From: Nephromyces sp. MM_2019
Taxonomy: Eukaryota; Apicomplexa; Aconoidasida; Nephromycida
Direction of reading: 5' to 3'
Length of the DNA stretch: 64,000 nucleotides
NCBI GenBank assembly: GCA_015657535.1
Contig: JADHZB010001593.1
Coordinates: forward strand, 1 to 64,000
Shown here: one piece after another, positions 59,113-64,000 of the stretch
Layout of the letters: every line of letters begins with the position of its first letter
How positions within the stretch are numbered: the stretch's first letter is position 1
Notes under the pieces: model-generated
What the model was told of the DNA's origin: nothing
The model's database searches: none
What the model saw: only the letters and a program-made list of their open reading frames with translations
Translations under genes and position numbers: made by a program

Positions 59113-60326
59113 ATGCGTCAGCTTTGCTTCGTCGGTAAGGATGCCGTAGTCCGCCAGCACCTAGTGACAATCATATACTCTCATACTCTTGTTTTAGCTG
59201 TGCTGCGTATAAAATACCCGTATGATAAAGACAGGAAGTCTAAGTGTTTTGACATCTTTATCTTTGCAATACAACGAAATAAAGAACCATCGTATGAATC
59301 AGGTACTGATAATAAAACTCACAATTATCCAAGGTATGAAGACTTATTAGCATTAATTTGTGTGAATTATGGTGAGAAATATAATAACAGTGGCGAAAAA
59401 TTACTTCACACTCCCATACCCCCCTGTGAAGTTGCACGAGTGATATTTTAAGGAGATTAGTATAATTTTTAAAAAATTCTTAATATACTCTCTTTACATA
59501 TGCTAGGATATTGGACGGATCATCAGCCGACGAGAACTATGGCACCATTGTACTGGTTTATGCCCACCCGCTTGCAAGCCCTTGACGTTGGTAAGTTGAG
59601 GAGAAAATATGCTTGTGGGCTTATAGCCATAGCATTAAGCTGATTTCAATCTTTACGCACAGAAACTAAGCGGTGCTTCCACCTAAGTGTCAAATGGTTA
59701 ACCAGGAAAGAAAAGCGAGCCTCTAACTGATTATTTTAAGCCTCTCGCAGTATCTTATGACTTCGAGTTGATTTTATATTGCTCGTTATCTTCAAAACTC
59801 TTGGAAATAACAATTACAGCATATACCTGATCGCCGTATAATGCTTTACCGCGTACTGGCATGGTATTAAAGGGATAAACGGATCTTCATAAAAGTTTCT
59901 ATAATCTATTATAAAGTCTGCCACCTTTTAGAGCTACACAACCTTTTTCTACGTGTGCCGCAGCAGCTGAAAAGTTTTCAAGGCTCTAATATTTTTACCA
60001 GGCCACTTTGGAAGAAAAACCTAATTTTCACCTCAAAATGAGACTGCATGGTTGTTACACCGCAATAATTTCTCCCCTGTTTATGAATGCATCATAAATA
60101 TAATGACATTGAATAGGTTTTTCTACTCGATTGAAGATATGTGAGCTGCTACTTTTGTATCTTCCCAAGTAATGACGTATTCGTTCGATTTTCATAGCCT
60201 CGTATCTTTATTTATCATTCTTTTAAAAATAAATATGCTTTTATAGGTGCGAACAGGACGCTGCCTCAAAATAACTGTTATGTCCTGCAACAGGAAATCA
60301 TTGGTGACAAAATTTTTGCTGTATGA
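59113..60326 (+). CDS. Candidate 61-residue protein, three exons
   Basis: Not recognised. Exons 59113-59134, 59507-59590 and 60247-60326 join by GT-AG introns, all in phase 1, to read MRQLCFVGYWTDHQPTRTMA, then PLYWFMPTRLQALDV, then GANRTLPQNNCYVLQQEIIG and a TGA. Three consistent junctions are encouraging, but no family is recognised and with so little sequence chance agreement is possible. Translation could also start at the internal Met before APLYWF. The unspliced frame from the same ATG runs to 59451 and is an alternative reading. It is divergent from the minus-strand gene ending its 5' side at 59060. Confidence 0.33.
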
Positions 60327-63300
60327 TCCCTTTGTTGCTGTTGTTCTGCTTGCTTGGAAGTGTGAGCGTGGCTTACTACAAGTGGCATTCTCTGTTGCTG
60401 GCGTTCAAAGTTTCCAGCGCTGATAGTAACCTTGCATGTTTTTTTAGACGCAAATACAGTTATTAGCTTGGCTTCGAGACCTCAAATTACGATGTGACTA
60501 CGTTATAAAGTTGAGCTGTCCATGTAGCCCATGTGATGCGTACAAGTAAACTTCAAAGTTCCCAAGCGCTGCGATCACGTTTAGGCAGTCAACCACCGGA
60601 AGAGGAGAAATTTTTCATCCTTACTTGTAATCGGAGTAAAGATAGCTGCGATAAGGTAGCTTTTAGTTATCCAGGGTGTAATAAAGGAGTAGTAACTTTA
60701 GTAGATATAAGCTTGGTATTTCATGGCTACTGTAAACCCATAAATGCAAAAGAAAGAAATTTCATATGTTGTACAGCTTAGACATCCCCTGTTACCAACT
60801 TGAGTGCCATAATTGGTTTTACAATAAAGCTTACCGCATGCGAGCGCTTTCTTTTTTAAACCCTACAACGTAAAGCTGCATAATTTCGTTCGAGTGACGC
60901 GCACATACCTCTTTTTTCATTTGAAGTTGAATGCTTTTTAGGTTAGGGCACGGCAACGAGATTTGGATGTGCTATAATGTTATAATCGACTAGCTACCCC
61001 GTTGTAAGGTCTGACCGCTCACTACCGAGTTTAAGGTCTGGTTTCTTCAATCAATCTCCGCCAGCGCTAAGTTCACCTCAAGGCTACTGATAAAAGATAA
61101 AAAAAGACAATACAACTCATACGTTAAGTTGAAACACAATGTCATTGCAAGTAATAGGAAATAATAACTATTCTTAATTTTGAAGTGTTAGACAAATTGG
61201 TAGAATGTGGTGTGGTCTCGTCTATAGCTCGCGCTTGATGTAGCTAGCCCCAGCTTGACCAATACTACATAACGGGCGTGCAGCAAAAAATATAAACATG
61301 AAAGTAATCACGCAGATCGAAGTGCGAATAATATTTAATGAACCCCGCGCTATTGGCATGGATTAATCTAAACATTTCTATTACAATAGTACCTAAACTT
61401 CAGGTTAGTAATAGAGGATTCCTCGTTATTATGTAGCTACTGAGCTGCATAGCTAAGCTACAGTGTATGGAAAATCCGTTCCCCAGATCATCGCTCCAAG
61501 CAATATTATAGCTTCATCTATCATGCCTAAGCTCAGCCGAATGAAACGCGTTGTGTAGGTCCACATACTTTGATATTGGACTTTTCTCAATTTTTGTTTG
61601 GACCAGGGATATAATTAGTGTATCACTTCCACGCTGCCGTGTTCTATATAAATCTTATGATTTGGGAAGCTGCAGAATATAAATTAATATATCCTGCTAC
61701 ACCGCTACATTCTCGCTGCCATTGTTCGGGACCTTGGTTACGCTACAATTAAATTACTGGTTTCCTGGTATATAGATATATATCGCCAGGAAAATATTCG
61801 AGTTCTCGAACAGGAATCAAGTAATGATACTGCCTAAGTAAACGAGCAAGCAACCCCCTTATGAGCACGAATATATCAAAAAGCTTGCAATTCTAAATAA
61901 GTCACCGCATCACAGCCACAGATTCTCGCAAGTGAATTCGAGATTTGGTACCTGCCGTTAGTGCAAGTTTACTTATCACTGCATCAGAAGTGCGCTTGTA
62001 TTCCACATGTAATCACAGAAGCATTTTCTCTTTTGTGCATAATACGTTTAAAGTACCAGTACCTGGTGAAATTCACCAGGAAATTCTGAAAATTTTTAAG
62101 CGCTGTTCTCTTATTTTTGTAAGGATATTCTTGTCTGCATGACGCTTAAAAGTTGCACATGGTTGTTGTGGAGCCTTGGGCGCTAGATGCATTTTTCGTA
62201 TCTGTTTGAACAGCATGAATTGCCACTATGATGTAGCTATAGACAAATTTCTAGGCAATTCATGCATACTTATGGCTTTGTAGGAGCGAGTATACATGGT
62301 GCACGTGCCTCCGTGCATGCTGCTTCCCAGTCTAGTGTAGTGTATGCATCTACAGCAATGTAATAGATTCATCATTTTTCCGCAGATAACTTTAATACAG
62401 CAGTTAGTGCGCTGCCCTTGAAATACACTGCCCTAATGTATGTTCCGAAATAATCATTAGGTGTGCTTTACTTTTTATTTTTTTCATCGCCGCTCCTGAT
62501 TGTCGAGGTAAGCTTCTAGCAAAGCTAAAATTTAAAAATTTGAAAGCATTCGTTATATGTGCACGTCCCATTAGCTTCTTGCAGTCATTATACATGCTGA
62601 CCCGATCAATATTATTTACCAGGTATATAGAATATCAGTACCAGCCACAAAATTCGAAAAAAACGTGTATATAAAGCTCATGCTATAATCAAGGAAGACG
62701 TTGACGGTCACAACCGTTCTGTATATAATGGATTGAAGTGAAATATATTATTAAAAATACAAAAACTGAGTTTAAACTTAATCATCTTACTTATTATAAA
62801 TTAGGAAGCCTACAGATATAGGAAAAATAAAAAAGATGCCATAAAGAGATCCAAATAAATTTACCACCTTAAGAAAAGTTAGTGCGCGATTTGGTGCAGA
62901 CACTAGCGCACGCTGCGCAGCTTTAAATCGCATGATTTATAACTCATAGCACTAAAAAAATAAGCAACTATAGAATGAGCATGCTATTTCTCCTTCGAAA
63001 GGCAATTGCAGCAAAACAGATTTGCTATAAAATTAAAATTGGGCGCAAGAAATATGGGGACATCGTAGGAAATAATATCCTATTCCAGACGGGAAAGAAT
63101 CGAATGCATATATGTTAAGCTTGCAAAAATAGCTTCGTCTTCATGGATTGAAAGATAAATTCGCACAGAATGTTCCTACATGAGAATAGGTGCTTTAATA
63201 AATATAAATGGGAAAGTAAAGTGCAGCACTTTCGTAGGAAAAACAGGCATACCTGAGATTAAAACAGCCTAAAGATGATTACCTGCCATACATGCTCGTA

Positions 63301-64000
63301 CCTAAATTCATAATAGCGCACGAGCTTATAGGTTAAAGGTTAATAAAAGACCTTGCATGCAGCCTTTAGATTGAAATTGAAAAAGGAGCTCACCACGTGT
63401 TCCTATTTCTGCACATCCGCACGACAAATAAGAAAAACCAAGAAATCAAGGCAGGCAAAACATGATTCCAGGAAACCAAAAGCTTTTAATGCTTGCTCCA
63501 TGGCTAAGCTGATGTAGCTAGAGCAAGAACACTTAATACTACATTGCACTTTAAGAATCCTATTAACCAAAAAGCGGAGACAACTGAAAGGAAAAACAAG
63601 TAAAATTTTGTTTTCAGGTATACAAATATATTTATAAGCGCTAACTTTCTATAAGTAGTCTTATTTTAACAAGGGAAGTACTCCATAAGAAAAATAGAAA
63701 AATTTCCAAATCCACATGTAAAAATTATAAACTTCGTGGCTGGAAAAAGGGTTCACTGAAAGGCCTTTGAGATATATGTCTCTTGCGATGAAAAGGGCAA
63801 CTGCTCCTAGTATACTTCTCGTCAATGGACGCAAGGGACGGTACTGAGCGAAGATATATTTTAAAAATATTATCAGGCAATGCAGTTTAACGAGTTACAT
63901 GATGAATGATGCCACCTTCTCTATAAACAACGGTACGCCGTTGCCCTCCAAATGAAGACATGATAAATCGTCTAGGAAAAGTGAACATATACAAATAAAA
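60327..64000. other. No gene recognised
   Basis: AT-rich DNA with only short frames (for example 60533-60781 plus). No domain, tRNA, rRNA, minisatellite or transposon feature was seen up to the window edge. Confidence 0.45.

Noticed and set aside
1..64000. Transposon or retroelement content
   Set aside because: No reverse transcriptase, integrase or transposase motif and no long terminal or inverted repeats were seen.

Overview
This is a eukaryotic nuclear window of low gene density. Its genes are split by GT-AG introns, and their splice phases can be reconstructed by eye. The gene set is a trimethylguanosine synthase, a plant-type (ALDH12) pyrroline-5-carboxylate dehydrogenase, a lipidated-looking MORN-repeat protein and ribosomal protein SA. 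Together with the short exons and AT-rich non-coding DNA this fits an alveolate protist, possibly an apicomplexan relative. That placement is inference from gene families and architecture only; no marker rRNA or organelle gene is present.

Layout. 0.1-4.6 kb (+): TGS1, four exons, with a long unusual N-terminal extension. 4.6-8.2 kb: mostly non-coding, with a possible small plus-strand gene near 5.6 kb. 8.2-8.9 kb (-): an intronless secreted six-cysteine protein. 8.9-13.7 kb: no coding gene seen, but one GC-rich structured island near 10.3-10.5 kb. 13.7-14.1 kb (+): an intronless, probably mitochondrial, single-span membrane protein. 14.1-18.1 kb: nothing convincing. 18.2-28.2 kb (-): P5CDH in ten exons. 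28.2-34.5 kb: minisatellites and weak exon candidates. 34.5-40.3 kb (-): MORN-repeat protein, ten exons, 314 residues. 40.3-50.0 kb: mostly empty, with a two-exon coiled-coil protein at 45.3-45.7 kb (-). 50.0-52.4 kb (+): RPSA, four exons. 52.8-59.1 kb: minus-strand hypothetical genes. 59.1-60.3 kb (+): a tiny three-exon candidate, divergent from its neighbour. 60.3-64 kb: nothing seen.

The most distinctive non-gene signal is repeat content. TGS1, P5CDH and MORN have introns full of TG-rich runs and minisatellites with periods mostly near 24-28 bp, and the TG strand is usually the sense strand of the host gene. RPSA and the small genes in the right-hand 20 kb lack these. One 27-bp minisatellite is built across the first splice donor of the MORN gene, so donor-like sites recur along it.

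The genes do not form an obvious pathway: snRNA/snoRNA cap hypermethylation, mitochondrial proline catabolism, membrane or cytoskeletal scaffolding, and translation. All coordinates were derived by reading the sequence. Splice junctions were checked only for GT-AG ends and phase continuity, not against transcripts.
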